64,000 nucleotides of DNA from Rhizobium lentis (GTDB taxonomy: Bacteria > Pseudomonadota > Alphaproteobacteria > Rhizobiales > Rhizobiaceae), in NCBI RefSeq assembly GCF_014200175.1, contig NZ_JACHBD010000009.1, forward strand, positions 1 through 64,000, written 5' to 3'. The stretch's first letter is position 1. Each line of letters begins with the position of its first letter. Under the pieces are notes generated by a model that searched no databases, had not been told where the DNA came from, and saw only the letters and a program-made list of their open reading frames with translations. This document shows, one piece after another, positions 18,316-27,043 of the stretch. The translations under genes and the position numbers were made by a program.

Positions 18316-19554
18316 TCATCTATTTTTGTCCAATGCATCTGCGATTGCCTGGAAGAAGCTCGGTCTTCCAAGGAATCCGGTGTGTGCCAGCGCTAGCCCA
18401 TACCCCGTGTCGTACGGGAGATCCTTGACGCCATCGAATACGGGTTCCATGATGAACCCGACCAGATCGTTAACGTCATAAAAATTCGTCCAAGCCGTAA
18501 CTCTGGTAGGCAACGGAAGCTTTTTTGGTTTCTGAACGTCAGGTTGATCCTTTAATAGTCGAAGTTCTGCAAAAAAGGAAACCTGAGCACCACAGGATAC
18601 CCAGTGATCGACCTGCAGATCCTGCAAGGACTCATCCCTGGATGCGAAGTGGGTGATCGCGTCGTAGAAGAGCTGACCGCCCATCGAGTGAGTGACCACA
18701 ACAATCCTTTCACCCGTTTGCTTCTTGCGGTTATGCGCAATCCTCAAGGCCCGCAGCATGCGTTTCGGTATCTCCCCAGGCGCGTCGGCCGAGCCGCGCT
18801 CGTTGAGATAGGCCAGAACGTCTCCAATGAAGTAGGCCACAAATTCATTTACCGTGGGGCGCAGCTCTGCGAAAACCGTCGAGACAGCATCGCCCGGCCA
18901 TGTCGCCGCGCGCCGAACGGTTTCACCAGCCTTCGTCAGCCAATCCGCCACTGCCCCCATGGCCAGGAGCTGGTCATCGTCCAGCCTCTGCTTCATGGCA
19001 ACGAGTAACCGTTGAAGCCGGGCATCCTCTGTAGCCTCTTTGGCGACGAGGTCGTCCCAATTTCCAGCGACTTCGGCAGCTGCATCCGCAAGCGCGGCGA
19101 TAGAGGGTTCATCGGCAAGGGGATCATTGCCTTGGTGTTTTTTCGGATAAAGCACGAGAAAAAGATCCGCCAGAAAGTCAGCGCGTTTCCCTCTCGGTAT
19201 CGATGAAATCGGCGGTGCGGGTATGGTCTGGCCGACAGGTGCGCCGCCCAAAACCGGCCCTCCGGAACTGGGCGATTTCGGTCGATCCAGAATTGACGAT
19301 GTTCCAGAGTTTCTCAGGGATCCTAAGCCGGCAAAACCGGGCGAGCCTCCCATGCCTAGAAGCTTTGTTTTCGGGCGCGACGCCAGATCCCAGCGGAAGT
19401 TGGCGGCATTTCCTCCCCAGAAAACGGGCTCGTAGCCAATTTCCGCGCCGCCGACCGCCAGCCGTTCCTGAAGCCAACGCCTAAATGGTTTCGCAAGTTC
19501 GACACCTTGCATTTCATCGCGCACCTTCACGCCATGTACGTAGATCACCGTCAT
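18316..19554 (-). CDS. Alpha/beta hydrolase (lipase/esterase-like)
   Basis: 412 residues from the ATG at 19554, which is preceded by a strong GGGGAGGGGG ribosome site; a longer frame reaches 19668. The N-terminus TVIYVHGVKVRD is the oxyanion-hole HG strand, and the nucleophile Ser lies in VVTHSMGGQLFYD near residue 275. A low-complexity Gly/Pro/Ser loop at about 75-120 and a helical insertion separate these. The substrate is unknown. It is the first gene of a two-gene operon with the caspase-like protease, suggesting either that the protease processes the hydrolase or that both are effectors. There is no signal peptide, so it is probably cytosolic. Confidence 0.75.
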   Translation of the reverse strand: MTVIYVHGVKVRDEMQGVELAKPFRRWLQERLAVGGAEIGYEPVFWGGNAANFRWDLASRPKTKLLGMGGSPGFAGLGSLRNSGTSSILDRPKSPSSGGPVLGGAPVGQTIPAPPISSIPRGKRADFLADLFLVLYPKKHQGNDPLADEPSIAALADAAAEVAGNWDDLVAKEATEDARLQRLLVAMKQRLDDDQLLAMGAVADWLTKAGETVRRAATWPGDAVSTVFAELRPTVNEFVAYFIGDVLAYLNERGSADAPGEIPKRMLRALRIAHNRKKQTGERIVVVTHSMGGQLFYDAITHFASRDESLQDLQVDHWVSCGAQVSFFAELRLLKDQPDVQKPKKLPLPTRVTAWTNFYDVNDLVGFIMEPVFDGVKDLPYDTGYGLALAHTGFLGRPSFFQAIADALDKNR

Positions 19555-19712
19555 GGAAGACCCCCTCCCCAGAGATGCAGCTATAGTAATGCAGCCACCC
19601 GCTTGAGGCGAGTTATTCTTTGGGCTACACGCGGCAAGCTGGACCCTCTGTGGGTTTTGCTTCACCATTTCAAACTGTCAAGCGGCACGAGGAATTGACC
19701 GGGCCATTTGTG

Positions 19713-20152
19713 CATGTCCCCCGACACAAACCGAAAGTTATTGTATGGCCGTTAGATTTAGATGATAAACGCCGACTGGTTTGCCGCAGCGAGCCACTTT
19801 TTTGTCGGGCCATCGCAATATCGAAGATCAACGGCAACTTAGGAAGTTTGCGACCAGGGGTCGTCGGTAAGCGTTCGATCTAGAACGCGGGCGTGCTAGC
19901 GTTGCCCAAACCACAGCGTCGACCGCCGCAATTGAATTCGCAAAGCAAAAGCCATAATCCGCCTCACTTACCCCTTCGCAGGGCGAAAACTGCTCCCTTT
20001 TATAGACCATTAACCATTTGAATTAACGCTGTTCTTTTCTGTAGTGGAAATGAACTTCCATCTTTCTTCCGTCAGCCGTGACGGTTGTTTGCGCGACGCG
20101 TCACTTCCGATAAGTATCGCTTATCAGAAGTGACCGGTTGTGTCGGGGGCAT
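19713..20152. repeat. Inverted-repeat pair bounding a 440-bp segment
   Basis: CATGTCCCCCGACACAAACCG at 19713-19733 is repeated in inverted form at 20135-20152 (CGGTTGTGTCGGGGGCAT) with one mismatch and short gaps. The enclosed segment has no gene. This could be a MITE-like element or paired regulatory sites; no target duplication was identified. Confidence 0.45.
20101..20133. promoter_or_regulatory. Long palindrome upstream of the MNT-HEPN gene
   Basis: TCACTTCCGATAAG (20101-20114) and CTTATCAGAAGTGA (20120-20133) pair over 14 bases with one mismatch around a 5-base loop. There is no T-tract, so a terminator is unlikely; an operator or recombination site is more plausible. It lies 137 bases before the ATG at 20270. 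Confidence 0.55.
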
Positions 20153-20269
20153 CTAGTGTCCGAACGAGTGAGAGCTGCTTGCTACGACATCAAAAATCCT
20201 CAAACGTCGCAGGGAGCAGCCCGAAACTGCCGGTGGACGATATCTAATGTTTCGCCTATCGATAGTGCA

Positions 20270-21178
20270 ATGAAGTCGTCTCTCGATCATATTCCGCTCC
20301 GCAAACAACGTGAGCTCGAACGCGCTCTGGAAATCCTGCACGAGGAATTCGAAGACGTGCTGAGGGACGGCACGGCTGAGTTCAAAAAACGTGGGCGGAT
20401 TCTAAAGATCATCCTTTTCGGATCATACGCCAAGGGCGGCTGGGTGGATGAGCCGTTCACCATCAAAGGCTACCGATCGGATTTCGATCTACTGATCATC
20501 GTCAACAACCGCAAACTCTGCGAGTTCGCCGAATATTGGTACAAAGCAGCAGACAGATTGATCCACGATAAGTCAATCGAGACACCCGTGAGCTTCATCG
20601 TTCATTCCAGACGTGAAGTGAACACCTACTTGAAGGAAGGCCAATATTTCTTTTCCGATATCCGCAAGGAAGGCATCGTACTTTATGAACTCGATGATGA
20701 GCCACTTGCGGAACCCAGGGTGCTGTCGTCCTCAGATCGGCTCAGGCTCGCCAGGGAACATTACGAGGATCGGTTTTCACTGGCAAAAACTTTTCTTAAA
20801 GGGTTCCGATTTTATGTCGGAGAAGATCAAATTCGCGTGGCCGCGTTTGAACTTCATCAATCGCTCGAACAGGCTTATTCTTGTGTTCTCCTTACGCTTA
20901 CCAATTACGGCCCGCCTTCGCACAACATCAAATTTCTCCGCTCGCTCGCGGAAGAACAGGACCGGCGCTTGACCGAAGCTTTCCCTCGTGATCAGCATCG
21001 TGAACGTGCCTGGTTCAACACGCTGAACGAAGCTTATGTGAAGGCGCGATATTCTAAGCACTTCGAGATCAGTGAGGAGGCGCTAGCATGGCTCGCGGAG
21101 CGAACCGCTACGTTGCTTGAGTTGGTCAAGGCGGTATGCTCTGCCCATCTGGATGATCTGCAGCGGAAAGTCGGCTAG
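20270..21178 (+). CDS. Fused MNT nucleotidyltransferase-HEPN domain protein
   Basis: 302 residues from the ATG at 20270. Residues 45-80 carry the minimal nucleotidyltransferase motif GSYAKGG (51-57) with paired metal-binding aspartates in SDFDLLI (71, 73). Residues about 175-295 form a HEPN domain ending in the characteristic ARYSKHFEI followed by SEEAL. In two-gene MNT/HEPN toxin-antitoxin modules the nucleotidyltransferase AMPylates the HEPN RNase to silence it; here both are in one chain. The R-to-H spacing in RYSKH is shorter than the RX4-6H of active RNases, so the toxic activity is uncertain. It stands alone between the caspase operon and the rep genes. Confidence 0.8.
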   Translation: MKSSLDHIPLRKQRELERALEILHEEFEDVLRDGTAEFKKRGRILKIILFGSYAKGGWVDEPFTIKGYRSDFDLLIIVNNRKLCEFAEYWYKAADRLIHDKSIETPVSFIVHSRREVNTYLKEGQYFFSDIRKEGIVLYELDDEPLAEPRVLSSSDRLRLAREHYEDRFSLAKTFLKGFRFYVGEDQIRVAAFELHQSLEQAYSCVLLTLTNYGPPSHNIKFLRSLAEEQDRRLTEAFPRDQHRERAWFNTLNEAYVKARYSKHFEISEEALAWLAERTATLLELVKAVCSAHLDDLQRKVG

Positions 21179-21542
21179 GTTCGCGCCGACAATCGGATAG
21201 CAAAGTTCCTCAACCCCTCATCGTCTCCGAAGACCAAGACGAAACGGGCGCTCGCCTCCAGCACCGAGCGCACTGGTCACTCCGCGCCGAGAGACCAGAA
21301 TCTGATGGCCGCCTTCGCAATGAACCGACCCTCACGAACTGATCGTACCCAGTTAATGTTGCCACGCCTACTATCACAACTACAACACCCGCTTTCCTCA
21401 GTGGCCTTCTTCAACCTTCCTTCCCTGCCCATATTCTGCGCGAAGCACTGCGATTCGTGGAAATGCGATTCTCGATCTGCTTAGGAATACGGGGAAGGTT
21501 TCCACGACTTGGTCGTTTTGGGGCCTCTTTTGCAGGGCTCTA
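21179..21542. other. Region downstream of repB where repC is expected but absent
   Basis: In RepABC replicons repC follows repB after 100-200 bases that also encode a small antisense RNA. On the minus strand the first about 120 bases after repB still look like such a spacer (a GAATCGCA direct repeat at about 21455-21478), but no RepC frame follows. From about 21400 leftward I see no gene. Confidence 0.5.
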
Positions 21543-22514
21543 CTACTGAACCTTTCGGCTTCGATACGTCTGATACAAATCGGGCAGGTTCTCAGACAGG
21601 AAATCCCCAAAACCGAGGGCGTCTTTGGCCTTTAAAGCAAGCGTGTACGTCCGCCCGTCGCTCTTCAAATCAACGGCGACGGACTTGTCCTCTGAAACCC
21701 ATTTCGTAGCGCGAACCGGTTTTGTCGATGTCACCCGGCCCGAGGTTTTGACATGCGCGAGCAAGGCGTTGAAACGATCATCCCCTTTTTTTTCGCCGAA
21801 TTCTTCAGACTTTACGAAAGCGAGCGCCTTCTCCAGATTTGTCGGCCGTTCCAACAACGCCTTCAGCTCGTACCAGCGATCCCGGCCGATGCCCTTCGCT
21901 GCGCCGACAGCGTCGAGCACCTCACCAGGCATACTCGCCACTGCCAGCATTTTCGATAGGGTGGCCCTGTCCAGGGAGAGCGCAGAAAGAATGATCGCGT
22001 TGTCTCCATCGACATGAAGCCGTGCAATCTCGCTTGCAAACATTGCCTTCTCAAAAAACGACAGGTTGGCACGCGCCGAATTCTCCTGGCCTTGAGCAAC
22101 GAGATGGTCGCTATCCTGAAGCTCCTTGACGACAGCGCGGACTTTTCTTCCGAGCTCCCTCGCCGCGCGCAGCCGCCGGTGGCCAAACACGACCATGTAG
22201 CGTCCCGACGCCTTCGGATGTGGACGCGCGAGAATGGGACTGTCCTGACCTCGGTCCCGGATTGCCGAACGCAACTCTGCAAACTCCTGCTCGTCATCTT
22301 CGATTCGATCCCGGACAAAGGACGGATCGACCAGGTCGGGTTCCAACTCAACAACGGTTTCGCCTTCCAGCATTCGGTCCGCGCGAGCCGCAATCTCGTC
22401 GATAGAGCTCAGGATCGATTTGGACGCTCCCTTGATCGTATAGTCGAGCACCGCGCGGCTCTCATCGAGGCCTGCGTTATTCATGACGTTCATGAACGGG
22501 TTCTTGCGAGCCAT
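21543..22514 (-). CDS. repB: RepB, ParB-like plasmid partitioning protein
   Basis: 323 residues. It starts with the RepB signature MARKNPFMNV. The ParB nuclease-like domain covers about 60-150 (SPILARPHP, YMVVFGHRRLRAARELG), followed by a helix-turn-helix region (NLSFFEKAMFASEIA, LSALSLDRATLSKML) that binds parS, and a C-terminal dimerisation segment (FGDFLSENLPDLYQTYR). It segregates the replicon together with RepA. It lies 75 bases downstream of repA with a parS-like palindrome between them. Length is normal and the gene looks intact, but the repC gene expected next is missing. Confidence 0.95.
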   Translation of the reverse strand: MARKNPFMNVMNNAGLDESRAVLDYTIKGASKSILSSIDEIAARADRMLEGETVVELEPDLVDPSFVRDRIEDDEQEFAELRSAIRDRGQDSPILARPHPKASGRYMVVFGHRRLRAARELGRKVRAVVKELQDSDHLVAQGQENSARANLSFFEKAMFASEIARLHVDGDNAIILSALSLDRATLSKMLAVASMPGEVLDAVGAAKGIGRDRWYELKALLERPTNLEKALAFVKSEEFGEKKGDDRFNALLAHVKTSGRVTSTKPVRATKWVSEDKSVAVDLKSDGRTYTLALKAKDALGFGDFLSENLPDLYQTYRSRKVQ

Positions 22515-22569
22515 CCTGTTATCCCCGAAAATCCGATATTACCTTGTTTCGACTGGCTAATTTGCCGGT

Positions 22570-22585
22570 TTTGACGGCCGTCAAC
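22570..22585. promoter_or_regulatory. parS: parS-like palindrome between repA and repB
   Basis: TTTGACGGCCGTCAAC fits the 16-bp RepB-binding palindrome of RepABC replicons (GTT...AAC) with one mismatch; the inner 14 bases TTGACGGCCGTCAA are a perfect palindrome. Confidence 0.75.
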
Positions 22586-22589
22586 ATCG

Positions 22590-23804
22590 CTATAGTCTTC
22601 CCCATGCCCTGTGGATCAAGCCCTGAATCTCGAAGTTGACGGCATCCATGCATTCGATCGCGCGATCGTAGGTTTCGCGCGTGAAATTGGAGCGATCCAG
22701 CTCATAAAGGGTGCGTTTCGTCAGGCCAGCATCCGAAATCGCCGTCGTCTTCACCATCTGGCTCTTGAGAATTTCTTCGGCCAGCATCGATTGCATAAAG
22801 CCGAGCATCTGGACTTGAGGAATATCCGAAGGTTCGAACCGGGTGATCAGGTAACGCAGCCAATCCATGCGCACATTGGCGCCAGCCGTCTTGATCGTCT
22901 TCGTGATGTTGCCCAGCATCAGCAGGAATTGCGACATCGACATCAGGTCCAGCATCTGCGGATGGACCGTGATCAATACGGACGTGGCAGCCGTAAGCGC
23001 AGTCAGCGTGAGATATCCAAGCTGCGGTGGGCAATCGACCACGACGACATCGTAGCAGCTGTCTACCTCTTCGAGCGCCTTTCCGAAGCGGGTGAAGAAC
23101 CGTTTTCCTTCGGAACCAGACTGCTGCATCGCCAGCGGCGTGTCGTACTCGTATTCCTGCAGTTCGAGATTTGCAGGAACGATATCGAGGCCTGGGAAAT
23201 TAGTAGGCAGTATGATGTCCGAAATGGGCTTGCGATCATCATCGTAGCGGAGCGCATCGTAAAGCGACGGGTTCCTGTCTAGTTCGGGCTGAAAACCGTG
23301 CAAAGCCGAGAGTGACGCCTGCGGGTCGAGGTCGACCAGTAGAACCCGGTGCCCCGTCAAAGCAAGATGCTGCCCAAGATGCGCTGCAGTCGTCGTCTTG
23401 CCAGAACCGCCTTTGAAATTGACCACCGCAACGACCTGAAGTTTGTCGCCTTGCTTGCGGTGCGGAACATATCGCTTCGCTTCCGTCTTTCCCGTTCGGT
23501 CGAGAAAGAAGCGCAGCTCCATCATCTGCTGAGCAGTATAATACTTGCGGTTTCCCGACATCGTCGTTGGGGTTGGGCCCTTGCCGTCGAGATAGAGACG
23601 CTTCAGATTGCTGGGGGTGACGCCCAGATAGTGAGCAACTTCGGCCACAGAGAAATGACGAAGTGTCTTCCTCGCATCCGGCGGAAAATTCTCGAGACGC
23701 AATTGATCGAGCTTGCGCGATATCTCCGCGCCCTGCATCAGGATCTTGTCATCGAATTCGAATGACGGCAGCGAAGTGAACGCGTTCATGGTGCCTCTGG
23801 CCAT
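22590..23804 (-). CDS. repA: RepA, ParA-like partitioning ATPase
   Basis: 404 residues (an ATG at 23789 would give 399). An N-terminal winged helix (FSVAEVAHYLGVTPSNLKRLYL) autoregulates the operon. The deviant Walker A KGGSGKTTTAAHL, Walker A' VLLVDLDPQASLS and Walker B VVVVDCPPQLGYL define a ParA ATPase. It moves the plasmid with RepB bound to parS and represses rep transcription. It is the first gene of the rep operon, and a second parS-like site lies 168 bases upstream. The gene appears intact. Confidence 0.96.
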   Translation of the reverse strand: MARGTMNAFTSLPSFEFDDKILMQGAEISRKLDQLRLENFPPDARKTLRHFSVAEVAHYLGVTPSNLKRLYLDGKGPTPTTMSGNRKYYTAQQMMELRFFLDRTGKTEAKRYVPHRKQGDKLQVVAVVNFKGGSGKTTTAAHLGQHLALTGHRVLLVDLDPQASLSALHGFQPELDRNPSLYDALRYDDDRKPISDIILPTNFPGLDIVPANLELQEYEYDTPLAMQQSGSEGKRFFTRFGKALEEVDSCYDVVVVDCPPQLGYLTLTALTAATSVLITVHPQMLDLMSMSQFLLMLGNITKTIKTAGANVRMDWLRYLITRFEPSDIPQVQMLGFMQSMLAEEILKSQMVKTTAISDAGLTKRTLYELDRSNFTRETYDRAIECMDAVNFEIQGLIHRAWGRL

Positions 23805-23971
23805 TATGTCGATAGAATCGCCGAATTCAGCGAAATGTCGTCATTATCTGTGATTCTTGATTTCAGACAAGGATAAGAGAGACAACGACAGGTTAAAAAC
23901 GGTGGAACAACAGGACGAACGGATTCCCGCTCGCGAGGGAAGCGGAGAGGCGGCCAGTTGAGATGCGTTGT

Positions 23972-23987
23972 GTTGACTGCCGTCAAA
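23972..23987. promoter_or_regulatory. parS: parS-like palindrome upstream of repA
   Basis: GTTGACTGCCGTCAAA differs from the site at 22570-22585 only in three positions and keeps the GTTGAC..GTCAA arms. Placement in the repA promoter region is usual for RepABC replicons. Confidence 0.7.
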
Positions 23988-25642
23988 ACGGGGAGTTTTC
24001 GAAACACTTGCAATGACTTAACGAATCTAGCGGCCTTCGCCAGTATGATAAGCCGCTGCGGCGTTCCCACCCCGCACAGGTTATTCACAGACCAGGCGCT
24101 GGGTTTGTTTCACTGGCCAAGATGTCGTTCCGAAAATGAAGAGGAGTTGCAGCCAGCGGGTGTGAATGCAGCAGCGAAGATCAAGAGATCTCCCCTAAGC
24201 TAACCCGAGGTGCGCTACCATCGGTTCGCTTTGGCAACGGTCGTGTGGCGGCCCATTCTCCTATGCGGGATTTCTCTGATATTTTTCGGCCGGCGATAGC
24301 GCGACGTGATGACTGCTGACTTTCGATCAGGTTCCGGATGAAGACCCGGGTTAGGAGCGGTTCCTGCAGGTCTGATCCGTGCAGGAAGCTCGATTGGGCC
24401 CCGGCCTTCCGCGGCCATGCCGGGATAGATTGCGGGACCGTGAGGGCGGGTGCCAACATTGCGCCAGCGATCGATCCTGCGCGGGGCAACCTCGAAGCTT
24501 GTCCGCTTCAGCAGGACCGCATCACCTTCCATCCAATTGCCCACGCTGCTTCCGTCATCGTTGAAAGTCAGCAATCCAAGGGTGATCAGTAGGAAGGGCC
24601 GGGCTGGAGATCCTCGTCTCTCGACGACCAGACCCGAGGGCCATGTTCAGCAGCGCGATCTCAAACATATGCGAGCGGGAGCACTATCTTGGCAGGCATC
24701 GATCAACCGTCGACAATAGACGTCGCAGACCCTCAGCAGCAGAAAAGTAGCAGCTCGTTTCGCGTCGGCCGCCGCTGGCGGCAGCGCGTGGCAAGCAGCG
24801 TAGCAACGGGTCCTTCATAGGTGAGCAACTGACGAGCAATCCGGTTGGCGATGATGCGCATCAGGTCGGAATTCGATGGATGATGGCGACCATGCCGGCG
24901 TCTGCCCCATCGAAAGCCTGCCTTTCGGCCGTATCCGGCGGGCGGCAATTGCACTCGTTAATCGGTCGGTGCCGCTCGGGCCGGAGCCAGTTGTTATTGC
25001 GGCAGTTAGGTAGCCCTCGTAAAACGAATGCATTCATGAATTGCTGCAGCTGGGGCGCACTCCCATTGGACTTCCCTCTGAGATATGATGGGGTCCCCTA
25101 CGATCTGCGGCGACGCCGAGATGCACGCCATGTCGACTTTATTGGCTGCTTCGATGACGGGAGAGCGCGCCTTTCAATAGAAACGCACCAAATACGGAAT
25201 GGCCGAACAGCGCCTGCTGTAGGGTGCAGCGATTAGAGTGGACCGAACTGCCCGCACGGCCCCAGAACGGCGAGATTCTTGACACCCATGTTGTTCGGTT
25301 TAATCATTGCCTTCTGGTATGGTTTGACTCGGAAGGCAGAAATCGCGGCCCACGACGTCGTAATGCTTGTCCTCCATGATCCAGCAGATCGCAGTAGCCC
25401 GGAAGGTCCAGCCGGTGTAACGGAAAGCAACTGGCTGTTAACTTCGTGTTGGTTTCGCGTTTGTCGTTTTTTCAACGGGTTAGCGAGTGGCGCGGTCTTT
25501 TCGGTAAGCATACACTAAGCTGCCGATTTCGCCATGACTGCAGGATTCCGAAGCGTCGAATTAGACCATATCAATGTCAGGCTAAAGGGCCTTTGGCCTA
25601 GAAATGGTCCAGCCAACAACCATGCCAAGAGCCGCCTCCCTC
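23988..25642. other. 1.6 kb between repA and lpd with no recognisable gene
   Basis: Only short, mutually overlapping frames occur here (for example 24215-24574 on minus, 24880-25236 on plus, 25233-25511 on minus), and none resembles a known family. The mix of broken frames suggests decayed coding DNA. The right end lies downstream of the bkd operon. Confidence 0.45.
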
Positions 25643-27040
25643 TCAGATATGCAGGGCGCTCCCTAAAGCTTTCGCCGCAGCTTCCATGATCGCCTCGCTG
25701 CGGGTCGGATGAGCGTGGATGGTACCGGCGATATCCTCCAGGCGCGCGCCCATCTCGATCGCCAGTGCAAAAGCCGCCGACAGTTCGGAAACGCCAGCCC
25801 CGACCGCCTGCAAGCCGAGAACGAGATTGGTGTCGGCGCGGGCGACGACGCGCACGAAGCCCTCTTCGGACAGCATCGTCATTGCCCGCCCATTGGCGCT
25901 GAACGGAAACTGACCGGTGCGGATTTCGTAGCCCTGCGCTCGCGCCTCCGCCGGCGAGAGGCCGGCGGAGACGATCTCCGGATCGGTGAAGCAGATGGCG
26001 GGGATGCAGCGCTTGTCCCAGGCGCGTTTCTTGCCGGCGATGATCTCCGCCACCATCTCCCCTTGCGCCATGGCCCGATGGGCCAGCATCGGCTCCCCGG
26101 TCACGTCGCCGATCGCATAGATGCCGCGCATCGAGGTGCGGCAGCGATCATCGATCCTGAGATAAGGACCGGCGCGATCGAGATCGAGCTCTTCGAGACC
26201 GGATCCCGCCGTCCGCGGCCGGCGACCGACGGTGATGAGGATGCGGTCGGCCGGCAGGCTCTCTCGCCGGCCATCGGAGGTTTCGACCATCAATGCCTCA
26301 CCATTGTCGGCAAGGCCCATAGCCTTCGCAGCCGTCAGCACACGGATGCCGCTTTCGGTGAGCTTGCGCATGACGGGACGCACGAGTTCGGCATCATAGA
26401 GCGGCAGCACCTGCGGCGTCGCCTCGACCACCGACACTTCAGATCCCATTTTGGCGAAAGCCATTCCGAGTTCCAGGCCGATATAGCCGCCGCCGACCAC
26501 GACCAGCTTCTTCGGCAGCTCCGTCAGCGACAGCGCCTCGGTCGAGGAAATGACGCGGCCGCCGAATGGCAGGTTGGAAAGCTCCACCGGGTCGGAGCCG
26601 GTGGCGATCACCACGGTTTCGGCGCGGATGATCTGCTGGCCGGTTTCCGTCTCGACCTCCACCGTCTTGCCGTCACGAAAGTGGGCGCGACCATGAACGA
26701 TCTTGACCCGGGCTTTCTGCAACAGCCCCGAGACGCCGCCTGTCAACCGGCCGACGATGCCGTCCTTCCAGGCGATCGTTCTGGCGAGATCGATCGAGGC
26801 GCCTTCGACACGGATGCCCATCGGGTTCTTGCCAACGAGCATCTTTTGCGTGGCGTCGAACTCCTCGGCCGCATGGATCAGCGCCTTGGAAGGAATGCAG
26901 CCGACCGTCAGGCAGGTGCCGCCCGGCTTGCCGGCCTCGACGATGACGGTATCAATGCCGAGCTGCCCGGCACGGATGGCGCAGATATAACCCCCCGGGC
27001 CGGCGCCGATGACGAGGAGCTTGCAGACAATCTCTTTCAT
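25643..27040 (-). CDS. lpdV: Dihydrolipoyl dehydrogenase (E3), branched-chain oxoacid dehydrogenase complex
   Basis: 465 residues. The FAD-binding GAGPGGYICAIRAGQ opens the protein, with the redox-active disulfide in GGTCLTVGCIPSKALIHA, an NAD-binding GGGYIGLELG, FAD motif YAIGDVTGEPMLAHRA, and the C-terminal His-Glu segment HAHPTRSEAIMEAA. It reoxidises the dihydrolipoyl group of E2 with NAD+. It starts 3 bases after the E2 gene, as the last gene of the bkd operon, so it is the dedicated E3 of this complex rather than the housekeeping one. Complete and normal in length. Confidence 0.95.
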   Translation of the reverse strand: MKEIVCKLLVIGAGPGGYICAIRAGQLGIDTVIVEAGKPGGTCLTVGCIPSKALIHAAEEFDATQKMLVGKNPMGIRVEGASIDLARTIAWKDGIVGRLTGGVSGLLQKARVKIVHGRAHFRDGKTVEVETETGQQIIRAETVVIATGSDPVELSNLPFGGRVISSTEALSLTELPKKLVVVGGGYIGLELGMAFAKMGSEVSVVEATPQVLPLYDAELVRPVMRKLTESGIRVLTAAKAMGLADNGEALMVETSDGRRESLPADRILITVGRRPRTAGSGLEELDLDRAGPYLRIDDRCRTSMRGIYAIGDVTGEPMLAHRAMAQGEMVAEIIAGKKRAWDKRCIPAICFTDPEIVSAGLSPAEARAQGYEIRTGQFPFSANGRAMTMLSEEGFVRVVARADTNLVLGLQAVGAGVSELSAAFALAIEMGARLEDIAGTIHAHPTRSEAIMEAAAKALGSALHI

Positions 27041-27043
27041 GGA

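Larger units (their letters stand above)
19555..20269. other. 715-base intergenic region with repeats but no convincing gene
   Basis: The gap between divergently transcribed operons. It contains an inverted-repeat pair and a long hairpin, listed separately, and a moderately AT-rich core. An upstream GTG at 20138 would extend the MNT-HEPN frame by 44 codons of atypical sequence, so I treat that part as non-coding. Confidence 0.5.

Noticed and set aside
20138..20269. N-terminal extension of the MNT-HEPN protein from a GTG at 20138
   Set aside because: The 44 extra residues look non-coding and begin within the palindrome/inverted-repeat region; the ATG at 20270 begins a normal MNT-HEPN sequence.
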